The translations under genes and the position numbers were made by a program. From an uncultured bacterium (GTDB lineage: Bacteria > Hydrogenedentota > Hydrogenedentia > Hydrogenedentales > CAILVY01), in the NCBI GenBank assembly GCA_937951485.1, contig CALEDJ010000003.1, positions 1-64,000 of the forward strand: 64,000 nucleotides of DNA. The letters run 5' to 3'. This document shows, one piece after another, positions 18,075 through 26,738 of the stretch (position 1 is the stretch's first letter; the number at the start of each line of letters is the position of its first letter). Under the pieces are notes generated by a model. That model was given only the letters and a program-made list of their open reading frames with translations, was not told the DNA's origin and did not search any database.

Positions 18075-18386
18075 ATGTTGTTGCATTCTCAGAATGTGCT
18101 TCTAATCGGCGGCATTCGCGTGACGGCGTGTCTGCTGGCGCTGTTCTTTATCGTGGGCGAAGCGCATGAATTCATCCCGGGACTGCATGTCAAGGATGAT
18201 GCCGTCGGCCATGTATGGTGTCCGTTCTGCAAATTGATTCTCACGCCGGCGATTGTATTATCATCCCTGGTGTTGCTGCTGATCTTTGTCCGTATTTTCG
18301 ATTCGGACATTTTTGAGAAGCGTGTTCCTTCGGCGGCGCTGTTTCCCCCCTGGCGCGGTCGCGCCCCGCCCCCAATCCCCGCCTGA
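18075..18386 (+). CDS. Small membrane protein, unknown
   Basis: 103 residues from ATG 18075 (a GTG at 18072 is in frame). It has a first hydrophobic stretch ([19 protein letters not shown]), a middle with [11 protein letters not shown], a second hydrophobic helix ([19 protein letters not shown]), and a short basic tail. The last 20 residues ([13 protein letters not shown]) are encoded by an R3-type repeat, which suggests that the original stop was lost by repeat insertion or that the true end lies near EKRVPSAA. The Cys-x-x-Cys pair near residue 50 could bind metal or haem, but I recognise no family. A promoter lies just upstream. It may be exported or inserted in the inner membrane. Confidence 0.55.
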   Translation: MLLHSQNVLLIGGIRVTACLLALFFIVGEAHEFIPGLHVKDDAVGHVWCPFCKLILTPAIVLSSLVLLLIFVRIFDSDIFEKRVPSAALFPPWRGRAPPPIPA

Positions 18387-18475
18387 TTGCCCGGCGCCCG
18401 GCCTTTGCCTTTGGGCAAAGCGCCGACGACGCCGGCCCCCCTCTCCACAAGGGGGGATTCTCCGGACAACAGTGT
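18344..18475. repeat. R3-type repeat overlapping the end of a gene
   Basis: CCCCCCTGGCGCGGTCGCGCC starts a stretch holding GCCCGGCGCCCGGC and, near 18440-18465, CCCCCCTCTCC-ACAA-GGGGGGATTC. A weaker unit follows near 18495-18520. It occupies the C-terminal codons of the small membrane protein and the gap before the pseudopilin gene. Confidence 0.6.
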
Positions 18476-18630
18476 GGCATTCCGCCAAACGCTGTCCCCC
18501 TCTCCCCGCGAGGAGGGATTCTCTGTCGTATTCTTGTGCGAAACGCCAGAGCGGCCGTTGCGGCTTGCTGAGGGCGTTTCATCAAATGATTTCTCTGTTG
18601 CAGCGATCGACTTATGGAGAACAAAGCATC

Positions 18631-19578
18631 ATGAAACGGAATGGATTTACCTTGATTGAATTGCTGGTGGTGATTGCCATCATCGGAATCTTGGCGGCGA
18701 TTCTGCTGCCGGCATTGTCCCGCGCGCGTGAAGCGGCGCGGCGCGCGAGTTGCCAGAACAATCTGAAACAGATGGGCTTGATGTTCAAGATGTACGCCAA
18801 TGAAAGCAAGGGGCAGGCGTTTCCGGTCACCCGCACCTTGGATTGCGCCGGCAATATCCTGCCGATGGAACAGGTTTTCGACTTGGATTCCATGTACCCG
18901 GAATACCTGACCGATTTGAACGTCCTGCTGTGCCCCAGCGCGGTCGGCGGCAGCACGCCGGAAGACCGCTGGGACCGGGGCGACACGACCGCTCCCTATT
19001 GGCGTCCCTGGGCCGGGTCAAACAATGGCGTTGTCGAACCCTGCGAGGTGGGGAGTTATCCCTACACGTATCTCGGTTACGCCATTGCACACAACATGGT
19101 GGATACACCGGAAAAATGTCAGGCGTTTTGGGACAACATCTTTGACGCCGCAAATGGGTTCGCCGCCCGTGTCCTCCAGGACCCGGCGGTTGTTCACAAA
19201 GACTGGCCCGTGGTTGTGCCGGGTTCAGGCAACGCCGGCGGAAACACCATCTACCGTCTCCGGGAAGGCGTTGAGCGCTTCTTAATTACGGATATTAACA
19301 ACCCGGCGGCGGGCGCAATGGGACAGTCCGCGATCGCGATCATGTGGGATGTCATCTGTGACGAACCGTCCCACTTCAACCACGTGCCGGGCGGGGCTAA
19401 CATCCTGTTCATGGACGGCCATGTGGAATTCCTCCGGTGGCCGGGCGCGCGGGGTCCGCGTGGTTCCTGGAACAGTCCAGTCGGGCAAACGCTCCCCCTC
19501 GGCGGTTCCTTCCCCATGAACGCGGGCGGCCTTATCCTGCACGAAGCCACGCATTTTTACGGCACGCAACTGCCCTAA
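18631..19578 (+). CDS. DUF1559-type prepilin-like protein
   Basis: 315 residues. ATG 18631 is preceded by GGAG and gives the type IV prepilin leader [20 protein letters not shown] with the conserved glutamate at position 5 of the mature protein. A long hydrophobic helix follows, then [20 protein letters not shown], which is typical of the DUF1559 proteins abundant in planctomycetes and their neighbours. Near the C-terminus lies the H-x-G signature region [16 protein letters not shown]. These proteins are processed by a prepilin peptidase and displayed through a type II secretion or pilus-like system. A longer frame from 18286 crosses repeats and is not real. No pil or gsp genes are adjacent. 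Confidence 0.92.
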   Translation: MKRNGFTLIELLVVIAIIGILAAILLPALSRAREAARRASCQNNLKQMGLMFKMYANESKGQAFPVTRTLDCAGNILPMEQVFDLDSMYPEYLTDLNVLLCPSAVGGSTPEDRWDRGDTTAPYWRPWAGSNNGVVEPCEVGSYPYTYLGYAIAHNMVDTPEKCQAFWDNIFDAANGFAARVLQDPAVVHKDWPVVVPGSGNAGGNTIYRLREGVERFLITDINNPAAGAMGQSAIAIMWDVICDEPSHFNHVPGGANILFMDGHVEFLRWPGARGPRGSWNSPVGQTLPLGGSFPMNAGGLILHEATHFYGTQLP

Positions 19579-19686
19579 TCAGGCTTGATCCTGTCCTGCG
19601 CCGCGCGGCGCGCATCCCCCGTGCCGCGCGGCGCTGGGACCACATCCCGGCCTATGGTTTGTGAAGGCGCTCCCAGCATGATTCGA

Positions 19687-19860
19687 TCATTTTGCGGAAA
19701 TGCGGCCGGGCGTCGGCCCAGTCCACAACATCTGCGCCGTGTCCTCGTTGCAGGCATGCTCCGTGATGTTGCGCAGTTCGCGATGCAGAAACCAGACCTC
19801 CGGATCGTCAATCAGGCCGCGCCGCGCTGCATTCCGCATCACATCGCGTAAGTCGTCTGG
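19687..19860 (-). pseudogene. Fragment of an HI0074-type nucleotidyltransferase partner
   Basis: The minus strand is open for 57 codons ending in TGA at 19687. It reads PDDLRDVMRNAARRGLIDDP, then EVWFLHRELRNITEHACNED, which resembles the conserved core of HI0074-family proteins (D-V-I-R-x-A-x-x-x-G-L-I-D-D ... R-N-x-T-x-H-x-Y-x-E). The N-terminal helices are not in this frame; a frame further up (19860-20063) has LRRALTAY, possibly another piece. HI0074 proteins partner with a MNT nucleotidyltransferase, often as toxin-antitoxin pairs. No such gene lies next to it. I read this as a decayed gene. Confidence 0.5.
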
Positions 19861-20107
19861 TCAACGGTATCCTGCGGTTCGTAAGCGGTCAATGCTCGAC
19901 GGAGTCGGCCAAGAGGCCCAAATTCACACGCATGAAATGCGAGGTCGCACCCCTTTTTGCTCATGGTGTGTTCAAGCCCGAAGGGCGCATGGCAGACGTG
20001 CGTGGAGTTCTGGCGATTTTCGTACAATTGAGCAGGCTGTCCCCAGAACTCCTGGAATTCCATAAATCATCCTCACGCGGTGGCGCGCCCTATCATGCGG
20101 CGCGGCC

Positions 20108-21604
20108 TCAGTCTGTCTGTGGCGGGCGCGTGAAGACGGGCTTCGACAGCGATCCGATCACCATGGCGAGGGCCGCGCCGACGTAGGCGGCGATGCCGGA
20201 ATGGTACGGGCCGATGGCGGCCGCCAGGTCCGCCGTGGCGGGCAGTTGTTCAAGCACGAGAAAGCCGACGGGCATCGTCGCGCCGATGAGGATGGCGCCC
20301 GCGGCGCCCCAGTTGTTCGCGTGTTTCCAGTAGCAGCACGCCACGAGCAGTACGGACATGCTGGACATGTAGATGGTGCCGGTCACGCCGAGATAGGTCC
20401 ACAAATCGCCTTTGAGTGGATACCACAGGCCATAAAAGAGCAGAAAAACGCCGATGGCCGCCACAATGGCGCGGTTCCATCGGAGGCCGCGTTTCTCGGA
20501 CCAGCGCCGCTTGTGGAATGGGGCCAGCAGGTCGTTGTAGATGACGCTGCCCCACGTCAGCATGTACGCGGAATCGGTGGACATGTCCGCCGCGAGCATC
20601 GCCGCGATGAGCAGTCCCATCAGCCCCCACGGCAGGAAGGTGCTCAGGAACATGGGCATGGCGTGCAGCGTGTTGCCGGCGACCGCGCCGGGCGCGAGCG
20701 TGGCGAGCGCCGCGATTCCCCAGATGCCTGGCAGGAGGAAACGGCATACGAAGAAGAAGGCCGTGCGCGTATAGACGCGGCGGCCGGTGCGCGCATCCTT
20801 GGCGGCGAGTACCCGCTGGATGGTCGTCTGCCAGGTCAGCACCACGGCGAATTGCAGCATCAGGTTGAACGTCACATACGACCATCCCATCTTGGGGTGG
20901 ACCAGCGGGTTGAAGCCGCCCGCGCCGTGGTGCGTTTGCACCGTTTCCACGAGCGTGCTCCAGCCGATGCGGCTGAAGATCAGCACAGTCACCACGATCA
21001 TGCCCGTGCTCATCACCAGGAACTGGAGGAAATCCGTCACCAGCACCGAGAGCATGCCGCCGAGGATGGTGTAGGTCGCCACCATCAGGAGCAGAACCGT
21101 CATCGTGATTTGCAGGGTGTAGGTGTTTTCGATCATCGCCGGGTCAAAGCCGCACACGACAATCAGGAACTCCCCGCCCATGCGCAGAAACACGCCCATA
21201 TTCAGCAGGCCGCCCAGCACAATCACCACACCGGCCAGCCACCGGATGCGGCCTCCGTACCTGTTCTCGAACAACTCCGGGATGGTCATCACCCCCGCTT
21301 CGCGCAGCGGCTTGATGCAGAAACCCGTGATTCCCACCACCAGCATCGCCAGCGCCTGCAACAGGCCGGGCGTTGCCCCGGCGAAGCCCATTTCGTAGCC
21401 GTTCTGCGCGGTGTACATGCAGGTGACGATGCCGAATTCCGTCGCAGCCAGCGACGCCACGCCCAGGTACAGATGCATCTCGCGGCCCGCCACGAGGAAA
21501 TGCTCCACCTTGCCCACATAACGCCGCACGGCTATCCCGGCCACCATGGTCCCCAGCAAATAGAGTCCGATGATGCTGCCGTCCACCCACGAAAACTGGC
21601 TCAT
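20108..21604 (-). CDS. Sodium:solute symporter (SSS) family transporter
   Basis: 498 residues with about 13 predicted membrane helices, the usual length and topology of the SSS family. The N-terminus MSQFSWVDGSIIGLYLLGTM and VEHFLVAGREM, ATEFGIVTCMYTAQNGY and VLVTDFLQFLVMSTG mark the LeuT-fold core with its sodium site; LIAAMLAADMSTDSAYML is the conserved helix-8 region. It should import a small solute, perhaps a sugar or organic acid, with sodium. The substrate cannot be read. It lies 167 bp downstream of the URO-D-family gene on the same strand and may share its transcript. A 57-bp remnant of the same 3' end occurs at 17851. Confidence 0.9.
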   Translation of the reverse strand: MSQFSWVDGSIIGLYLLGTMVAGIAVRRYVGKVEHFLVAGREMHLYLGVASLAATEFGIVTCMYTAQNGYEMGFAGATPGLLQALAMLVVGITGFCIKPLREAGVMTIPELFENRYGGRIRWLAGVVIVLGGLLNMGVFLRMGGEFLIVVCGFDPAMIENTYTLQITMTVLLLMVATYTILGGMLSVLVTDFLQFLVMSTGMIVVTVLIFSRIGWSTLVETVQTHHGAGGFNPLVHPKMGWSYVTFNLMLQFAVVLTWQTTIQRVLAAKDARTGRRVYTRTAFFFVCRFLLPGIWGIAALATLAPGAVAGNTLHAMPMFLSTFLPWGLMGLLIAAMLAADMSTDSAYMLTWGSVIYNDLLAPFHKRRWSEKRGLRWNRAIVAAIGVFLLFYGLWYPLKGDLWTYLGVTGTIYMSSMSVLLVACCYWKHANNWGAAGAILIGATMPVGFLVLEQLPATADLAAAIGPYHSGIAAYVGAALAMVIGSLSKPVFTRPPQTD

Positions 21605-21771
21605 ACGCGTCCCATTTCCCTTCCGCTATAAAAAACTGGAACTGTCCCCCAGCCGCGCGTCCGCTTCCGGCGGATGCGCGGGACGGGACTGCGCTCCGTT
21701 TTTTGTACGCGCCCCAATACACACCCTTCGCTTTCCGGGGGCGTCGTCATAATAGCATGTGAAGGCTGGAA

Positions 21772-22812
21772 TCAACACCGTCCCAGCGCAAGCCCCGCCT
21801 CATACATCGCCACAATGTTTTCCGGCGGCGTCACCGCCTGGATATTGTGGCAGGGACAGAGGATGTAGCCGCCGCCCGCTCCGAGAATGCGGATATTGTC
21901 TTCGACTTCGCGCCGCACGTCGTCCACGCTGCCGAACGGCAGCGTGCGCTGGTTATCCACGGCCCCATGAAAAATGATGCGGTCGCCGAAGTCGCGCTTG
22001 AGTCCCTCGCGTTCCATGCCGGGGCACACCCACTGGACAGGATTGAGCACTTCCATGCCGATATCAATCAGCGCGGGGATGATGTCGCGCACGGCGCCGT
22101 CGCTGTGCACGAAGACATGGGAGCCATGCTGCCGGGTCAGGTCCATCATTCGTTTCATGCCCGGCAGCAGGTATTCGTGGATTTGTTCCGGGGAATACAT
22201 GAGGCCGCTCTGTCCGCCCAAGTCCTCCGCCACATATGTGATGGCGACCGCGCCGGGGATTGTTTCAAAAATCCGCAGCGTGTTTTGATAGGCCAGGTCG
22301 AAAAGTTTTCCCAGGCAATAGTGGACGATTTCCGGGTTCGTCAGCAGGTCCAGGAATGCCTGCGTTTCGCCGCGCAGTTGCTTGTAGGTGAGCATGGGTT
22401 CCGATCCGCCGCCCCGGATAATGCGGTCCTCTTTGCCCCGGATGTCTTCCGGGAGATGCGAATAGTCCCACCAGTCCGGATTGGGCCAGACATAATTCGC
22501 CGCAATTTCCGCCACAGATGAAAAGTCTGCCAACGGGTGGTTTTCCGCCTCCCAGTAAATCCCTGTTCCATAATCCACCGGGCGCGTCCGCACCCCGAAA
22601 ACGTCCGTGTGTTCTGGAAGGGGTGGTCCCACATAGCGTGGACTCACCGTGAGGGGGATGTCCAAGTGCAACCGGCGCTGCGCCTCCTCGAAATCGCAGC
22701 CCAGATGCCGGCACAAGCGCTCCGTCGCTTCCGGCGTCGCCCAATAATCCATCGGAATCCTGTCCGGCGTTTGCCGCCGCAAAACAGCCAACCACCGCTC
22801 CCGACTCGTCAT
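21772..22812 (-). CDS. Uroporphyrinogen decarboxylase (URO-D) family protein
   Basis: 346 residues from ATG 22812 (MTSRERWLAVLRRQ), the usual start of this subgroup; ATG 22842 is an alternative, and the longer reading from 22989 is not needed. The TIM-barrel family features appear as TPDRIPMDYW at the N-terminus, FVHSDGAVRDIIP, IIFHGAVDNQ and GGYILCPCHNIQAVTPPENI near the end, which resemble the metal and substrate ligands of MtaA/CmuA-type members rather than haem-synthesis HemE. Such proteins move methyl groups between substrates and corrinoid proteins or coenzymes. No corrinoid protein is adjacent. The same-strand SSS transporter downstream may supply its substrate. Confidence 0.82.
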   Translation of the reverse strand: MTSRERWLAVLRRQTPDRIPMDYWATPEATERLCRHLGCDFEEAQRRLHLDIPLTVSPRYVGPPLPEHTDVFGVRTRPVDYGTGIYWEAENHPLADFSSVAEIAANYVWPNPDWWDYSHLPEDIRGKEDRIIRGGGSEPMLTYKQLRGETQAFLDLLTNPEIVHYCLGKLFDLAYQNTLRIFETIPGAVAITYVAEDLGGQSGLMYSPEQIHEYLLPGMKRMMDLTRQHGSHVFVHSDGAVRDIIPALIDIGMEVLNPVQWVCPGMEREGLKRDFGDRIIFHGAVDNQRTLPFGSVDDVRREVEDNIRILGAGGGYILCPCHNIQAVTPPENIVAMYEAGLALGRC

Positions 22813-23265
22813 GTCCTCACGCACTGCAAGACCCTCCGTCATTTGGGACAACACCATACACCGAGAAATGCGTGCATGCAATTTGTGGCAGGGAAGGGCA
22901 TGGACGGCGACGGACGCGCACGGAATGAATGAGAAAAGGGGGTGGGGAAGCGTACGAAGAGGGAACCGGATTGTCACAAAACAAAACAATTAGAGCAACT
23001 TGATTCAAAACAAAACAGTGTTTTCCGCAATGGTACGCCGAAGTGACCTGATTCTATTTGGTTTCCGCGGGATTTTGGAAAGTATAAAACAAGGCGAATG
23101 AATGGTTTATGATGATTCGCCGAGATTACGGGCCAATAGTGTTTTTCGGGGGGCTGCTTGGCATGCAGATTGCGTTCACACAGTTGCAAGGACAAGAAGA
23201 CCGGCCAACCAAGAAACGAACGATCGTTGGCGGTAAGAAAATCAACAGGAAAGGAGGACTGGACC
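22813..23265. other. 453-bp divergent gap before the Hsp20 cluster
   Basis: The gap separates the URO-D-family gene (minus) from three Hsp20 genes (plus). I see GTATAAAAC near 23080, a short AAAAC-AGT-GTTTT palindrome near 23012 and a very strong ribosome site before 23266. I find no CIRCE element and no heat-shock sigma-32 type CCCCAT box, so the mode of heat control stays open. Confidence 0.4.
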
Positions 23266-23730
23266 ATGATTGGATGGACAACTTGGGATCCGTGGCGGGA
23301 ATTGGAAGCGTTGCGCCGGGAGGTGGAGCGCGCATTTGAGGATTACCGCATCGGCGGGCCGCGGTTCCGTGCGGGTTTCCTTCCCGGTCTGATGGCGCGG
23401 GCGTACCCGCTGCTCAACGTGAGCGAGGACAAGGACAATGTGTATGTGGAGGCGTTGGCGCCCGGCTTGAATCCGGACACGATTGAAGTGTCGGTGCTTC
23501 ATGACACGCTCCGGATTGCGGGCGAGAAAACGCCGATCACGGCGGAGATCAAGCCGGAGGCCTTCCATCGCAATGAGCGCGGCGCGGGCCGCTTTGTGCG
23601 GACGATGACGCTGCCGACGGAGGTGGACGGCGACAAGGTGAAGGCGGAATACAAGAACGGTCTGCTGTTGCTGACGCTGCCCAAGCATGAGAAGGCGAAG
23701 CCGAAGCAGATCGCGGTGCAGGTGGCGTGA
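23266..23730 (+). CDS. Hsp20 small heat-shock protein, first of three
   Basis: 154 residues from ATG 23266, preceded by AAAGGAGG, an unusually strong ribosome site. The alpha-crystallin domain runs from about residue 45 to 140: LLNVSEDKDNVYVEALAPGL, DTIEVSVLHDTLRIAGEK, RFVRTMTLPTEVDGDKVKA and the closing YKNGLLLLTLPKHE. The N-terminus IGWTTWDPWRELEALRREVE is a common opening for bacterial Hsp20. The C-terminal tail includes PKQIAV, matching the I-x-V motif that joins dimers into oligomers. It should hold unfolding proteins for refolding. It is followed by two related genes on the same strand, all ending at one terminator. Confidence 0.93.
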   Translation: MIGWTTWDPWRELEALRREVERAFEDYRIGGPRFRAGFLPGLMARAYPLLNVSEDKDNVYVEALAPGLNPDTIEVSVLHDTLRIAGEKTPITAEIKPEAFHRNERGAGRFVRTMTLPTEVDGDKVKAEYKNGLLLLTLPKHEKAKPKQIAVQVA

Positions 23731-23789
23731 TCCGCGCATTGCGGGTCATCCCCTTGAACTGAAACCATCAAGACGAGGAGGTGGCAACC

Positions 23790-24185
23790 ATGAAAGAGAG
23801 CACAGTGCCTCAAAAGGTGGAAAAGCAGGTTCCTGAAACCCGGGAAGAAACGCGGACGCGTACCCTGACGCCGCTGGTGGACATCTTCGAAACCCCCGAA
23901 GGATTGGCGGTGGTTGCGGACCTGCCCGGCGTCGAAAAGGATGATGTGTCGGTCGGCGTGGAAAACAACGTGCTGACCATCAAAGGTTCGCCGAAGAGCG
24001 CGCAGCCCGGCGATGTTCTGGCGCGGGAGTATGAACTGCATCCGTTCTTCCGCCAGTTCGAGTTGAGCGACGCGGTGGACCAGGAAAAAATCCGGGCGGA
24101 GATGAAATACGGCGTACTGACGATTCATCTGCCGAAGGTGAAGGAACAGCAGCCGAAGAAGATCGCTGTCAACGTGGCGTCCTGA
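23790..24185 (+). CDS. Hsp20 small heat-shock protein, second of three
   Basis: 131 residues from ATG 23790, which follows GAGGAGG at the right distance; a GTG at 23781 overlaps that site and is less likely. The alpha-crystallin domain is recognisable as TPLVDIFETPEGLAVVADLP, KDDVSVGVENNVLTIKG, EYELHPFFRQFELSDAVD and MKYGVLTIHLPKV. The tail has PKKIAVNV, the I-x-V oligomer motif. The N-terminal arm is short and charged (KVEKQVPETREETRTR). It differs clearly from its neighbours, so the cluster is old rather than a recent tandem copy. The 59-bp gap from the first gene fits one transcript. Confidence 0.93.
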   Translation: MKESTVPQKVEKQVPETREETRTRTLTPLVDIFETPEGLAVVADLPGVEKDDVSVGVENNVLTIKGSPKSAQPGDVLAREYELHPFFRQFELSDAVDQEKIRAEMKYGVLTIHLPKVKEQQPKKIAVNVAS

Positions 24186-24228
24186 GCGAGCCGTTGAAGC
24201 ATGCACTGAGGAAAGCGAGGTGACGAAT

Positions 24229-24711
24229 ATGAGCGGCCTGGTGCCTGTATCATGGAAAGATTCCGCGAACACCCTTCGCGAGAACGTGCTGAGCATATTC
24301 GATCGGTGGCTGCCGGGCAGGCGTTCCGTCCGGCGCGGACGCGGTGACGACTGGGATTTCGGGTTCGGCGCCCTGACACTGACCGGCGGTCCGGCCATTG
24401 ATCTTATCAACGACGATGATGAGATCATCGTTGCGGCGGAATTGCCGGGGCTTTCCGAAAAAGACTTTCAGGTTGAACTGGAAGGGCAGCGCGTCGTGAT
24501 TCGCGGCGAAAAGAAGTCGGCTTGGGAAGACAAGAAGGACGGCTACTACTACAGTGAGTCCAGTTACGGTTCGTTCTATCGGGCCGTACCGCTTCCCGCC
24601 GAAGTCGATCCGGACAAAGTGGAGGCCGTCTATAAGCACGGCGTACTGCGGCTCCGGCTGCCCAAGACCGAAGCCGCCAAGGCGCGGCGGGTCAAAGTAA
24701 AGGTAAATTGA
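24229..24711 (+). CDS. Hsp20 small heat-shock protein, third of three
   Basis: 160 residues from ATG 24229, with GCGAGG upstream; GTG 24220 is an in-frame alternative. The alpha-crystallin domain covers about residues 55-150: PAIDLINDDDEIIVAAELPG, EKDFQVELEGQRVVIRGEK, YGSFYRAVPLPAEVDPDKVE and YKHGVLRLRLPKTE. The N-terminal arm has SIFDRWLPGRRSVRRGRGDD. The tail ARRVKVKVN replaces the I-x-V motif of the other two by V-x-V. Three different Hsp20 types in one unit could form mixed oligomers. A clear intrinsic terminator follows at 24728. Confidence 0.93.
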   Translation: MSGLVPVSWKDSANTLRENVLSIFDRWLPGRRSVRRGRGDDWDFGFGALTLTGGPAIDLINDDDEIIVAAELPGLSEKDFQVELEGQRVVIRGEKKSAWEDKKDGYYYSESSYGSFYRAVPLPAEVDPDKVEAVYKHGVLRLRLPKTEAAKARRVKVKVN

Positions 24712-24727
24712 AACAGTTGTTTCCGAG

Positions 24728-24772
24728 GCGCGTCGTCGCCGGAGTAAACCGCCGGCGGCGACGCGCTTTTTT
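24728..24772 (+). terminator. Rho-independent terminator of the Hsp20 operon
   Basis: GCGCGTCGTCGCCGG pairs with CCGGCGGCGACGCGC (one mismatch) around a loop AGTAAACCG, directly followed by a run of six T. It stands 17 bp after the third Hsp20 stop codon. This is the most convincing intrinsic terminator in the window. Confidence 0.9.
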
Positions 24773-24853
24773 AATGCGGAATGCGGAGTGGTAAAGGTTT
24801 TGCGGCCATACCCGGTGCGACTTTGTCCGACCCATCCGACAAAGAATACTCGA

Positions 24854-24960
24854 GGCATTTGCGAAGCGGGCTTTTTCACGGAACATCAGAAAAGTTTCTG
24901 TCCGAAATAGCAAGCGTTTTCGATCGCAGGGTCGCCAAAAATGCTCATTTCGCAAATGCC
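24854..24960. repeat. R1 element, copy B
   Basis: GGCATTTGCGAAGCGGGC at the left and its near-complement GCTCATTTCGCAAATGCC at 24943-24960, 107 bp in all. Its interior is about 80 percent like copy D at 59319 (shared CACGGAACATCAGAAAA and CGCAGGGTCGCC). It lies between the Hsp20 terminator and R2 repeats. Confidence 0.85.
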
Positions 24961-24985
24961 TGACTCGATTCCGCCCGCTGGCAAG

Positions 24986-25044
24986 GACAGGCTGAAGCCT
25001 GTATTCCAGAACTTTAACAGGCTGAAGCCTGTACTCCAGAACTT
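24986..25044. repeat. R2 repeats, two copies in tandem
   Basis: CAGGCTGAAGCCTGTATTCC and CAGGCTGAAGCCTGTACTCC occur 30 bp apart, each followed by AGAACTT. Each has a palindromic AGGCTGAAGCCT core. The family recurs in reverse orientation at 47657-47792 and 57770-57813. The gap ends at the PTS EIIA gene. Confidence 0.8.
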
Positions 25045-25066
25045 TTGCTCCAGATCCTGGTGCGTG

Positions 25067-25516
25067 TCAGGCGTTAAGGATGGCGTAGGCCTGGACGGGG
25101 GAGCGGCATTCGATCAGTTGTTTGAAGAAGGTCTGATCTCGCAGTCTGAGCATCACTTGGGCGAGGAGTTTCAGGTATTCTTTGTCGGCGCCCTTGGGCG
25201 TGGCGAAGAGGACAAGGATGTGGACGGGTTTGTTGTCAATTGCGCCGAATTCCACGCCTTTGGGAGCGATGCCGACCCCCAGGGTGGCGGTGGTGACTTC
25301 GGGGATGCGGACGTGGGGGATGGCGATGCCGTTGCCAATGCCCGTGCTCATCACTGCTTCGCGGTCGTGCACGGCGCGGCGGAAGACCTCTTTGTCGGTA
25401 ATGGCCGGGTTGCGGCACACGGCGTCAATCAGGGCGTCCAGCGCGTCATGCTTGGTCGCGCCGCCGCGAATGATGACGATCTGCGATTCCTCGATTGGAA
25501 CTCCAAAGGCGCTCAT
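25067..25516 (-). CDS. PTS EIIA protein of the fructose/nitrogen (PtsN-like) type
   Basis: 149 residues, a single EIIA type-2 domain. The phosphoryl-accepting histidine is His68 in STGIGNGIAIPHVR, and GVEFGAIDNKPVHILVLFATPK is the second conserved block. The protein takes phosphate from HPr or NPr. Alone, without EIIB/EIIC or a permease, it is more likely a regulator of the PtsN kind than part of sugar uptake, but no HPr or EI gene is here. It lies 46 bp after the DapL-like gene and may be its operon partner. The protein has no membrane segment. Confidence 0.9.
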   Translation of the reverse strand: MSAFGVPIEESQIVIIRGGATKHDALDALIDAVCRNPAITDKEVFRRAVHDREAVMSTGIGNGIAIPHVRIPEVTTATLGVGIAPKGVEFGAIDNKPVHILVLFATPKGADKEYLKLLAQVMLRLRDQTFFKQLIECRSPVQAYAILNA

Positions 25517-25562
25517 ATCTATTGTCCGGCGCGGGCCGGTTTCCTTTCTTGGCTATTGCGGG

Positions 25563-26738
25563 CTAGAACGAGAAGCAAGGGATGCGTTGGCGCATCCGTT
25601 CCAGGGCTTCGTCGAGTCGAACCTGCTCAATGGTCAGTGAAAAACGGACATAACCCTCGCCGTGCTCGCCGTAGGCGGCGCCCGGCGCGATCACGACCGC
25701 GCATTGGTCGAACATGTAGTCGCAGAATGAAGCCGAAGTGTAGCCCTTGGGGACCGGCGCCCACAAGTAAAACGTGCCGGGGGGTGGTTCATAATCCCAG
25801 CCCAGGACGCGCAGCGTGTCCATCAGTTTTGCGCGCCGCGTCCGATAGATGTCCAGCATGGACGCGATAAAGGCGTCGCAGTGGTCGAGCGCGGCGATGC
25901 CCGCATACTGGATGGCGTTGAAGACGCCGGAATCCGTGTTGGCCTTCGAGGTGGCGATGGCCTTCACGATGTCCGGGTTCCCGCACGCCATGCCGATGCG
26001 CCATCCCGTCATGTTGTAGGGTTTGGACAACGAGTTCAATTCCACGCCGACATCCGCCGCTCCGGGTGTGTTGAGGAAACTGAGTCGTTCCACACCGAAC
26101 ACGATCTCGCTGTAGGGGTTGTCGTAGCAGATGGCGATATCGAAACTGCGGGCGAATTCGACCAGTTCGGCCAGGAATTCCCGCGGAGCCACGGCCCCGG
26201 TCGGATTGTTGGGGTAATTCAGGAAAAAGGCGGTGGCTTTCCGGGCGATATGCGTGGGAATATCGGAAAGGCGCGGCAGGTAATGGTGCTCCGCCTTCAT
26301 GGGCACGGGGTGCGGCGTGGCGCCGGCGAACCAGATGCTGGGCTTGTAGCCGGGATAGCCGGGATCGGTTACCAGCACCAGGTCGCCGGGGTTGATTACG
26401 CCCATCGCGAAATGATGACAGCCTTCTTTGGACCCGATCAGCGCGACAATGTGCTTTTTCGGGTCGAGTTCCACGTGATACCGCCGCGCGTACCACCGCG
26501 CCACCGCTTCGCGGAAAGCCAGCATTCCCCACTCTTCGTCCGTCGGGTAGCGGTGGTTGGCGGGGTCCTTGGCCGCCGCGCACAGCGCCTCCACCACCGG
26601 GTCGGGGGAGGGGTCCACCGGGTCCCCAATCGCGAGGCTGATGACGTCCACGCCCGCCGCGCGCGCCGCATTGATTTTGTTGCGCAGCGTCATGAAGAGA
26701 TAGGGTGGAATCTTTTGCAGACGTTCGGCTGTGTGCAT
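25563..26738 (-). CDS. dapL: Class I/II aminotransferase, LL-diaminopimelate aminotransferase-like
   Basis: 391 residues from ATG 26738 with AGGGA upstream; the frame runs further but the extra 51 residues look non-coding. The opening MHTAERLQKIPPYLFMTLRN and IGDPVDPSPDPVVEAL are typical of the DapL/aspartate aminotransferase group. The PLP lysine lies in NSLSKPYNMTGWRIG; NYPNNPTGA and the YDNPYSEI block complete the pocket. DapL converts tetrahydrodipicolinate directly to LL-diaminopimelate for lysine and cell wall, a route known in chlamydiae, cyanobacteria and related phyla. Similar enzymes include alanine- and aromatic-specific ones, so the gene symbol is tentative. It precedes the PtsN-like gene on the same strand. 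Confidence 0.75.
   Translation of the reverse strand: MHTAERLQKIPPYLFMTLRNKINAARAAGVDVISLAIGDPVDPSPDPVVEALCAAAKDPANHRYPTDEEWGMLAFREAVARWYARRYHVELDPKKHIVALIGSKEGCHHFAMGVINPGDLVLVTDPGYPGYKPSIWFAGATPHPVPMKAEHHYLPRLSDIPTHIARKATAFFLNYPNNPTGAVAPREFLAELVEFARSFDIAICYDNPYSEIVFGVERLSFLNTPGAADVGVELNSLSKPYNMTGWRIGMACGNPDIVKAIATSKANTDSGVFNAIQYAGIAALDHCDAFIASMLDIYRTRRAKLMDTLRVLGWDYEPPPGTFYLWAPVPKGYTSASFCDYMFDQCAVVIAPGAAYGEHGEGYVRFSLTIEQVRLDEALERMRQRIPCFSF

Noticed and set aside
18286-18630. A longer N-terminus for the pseudopilin
   Set aside because: It crosses R3 repeats and would bury the prepilin leader.
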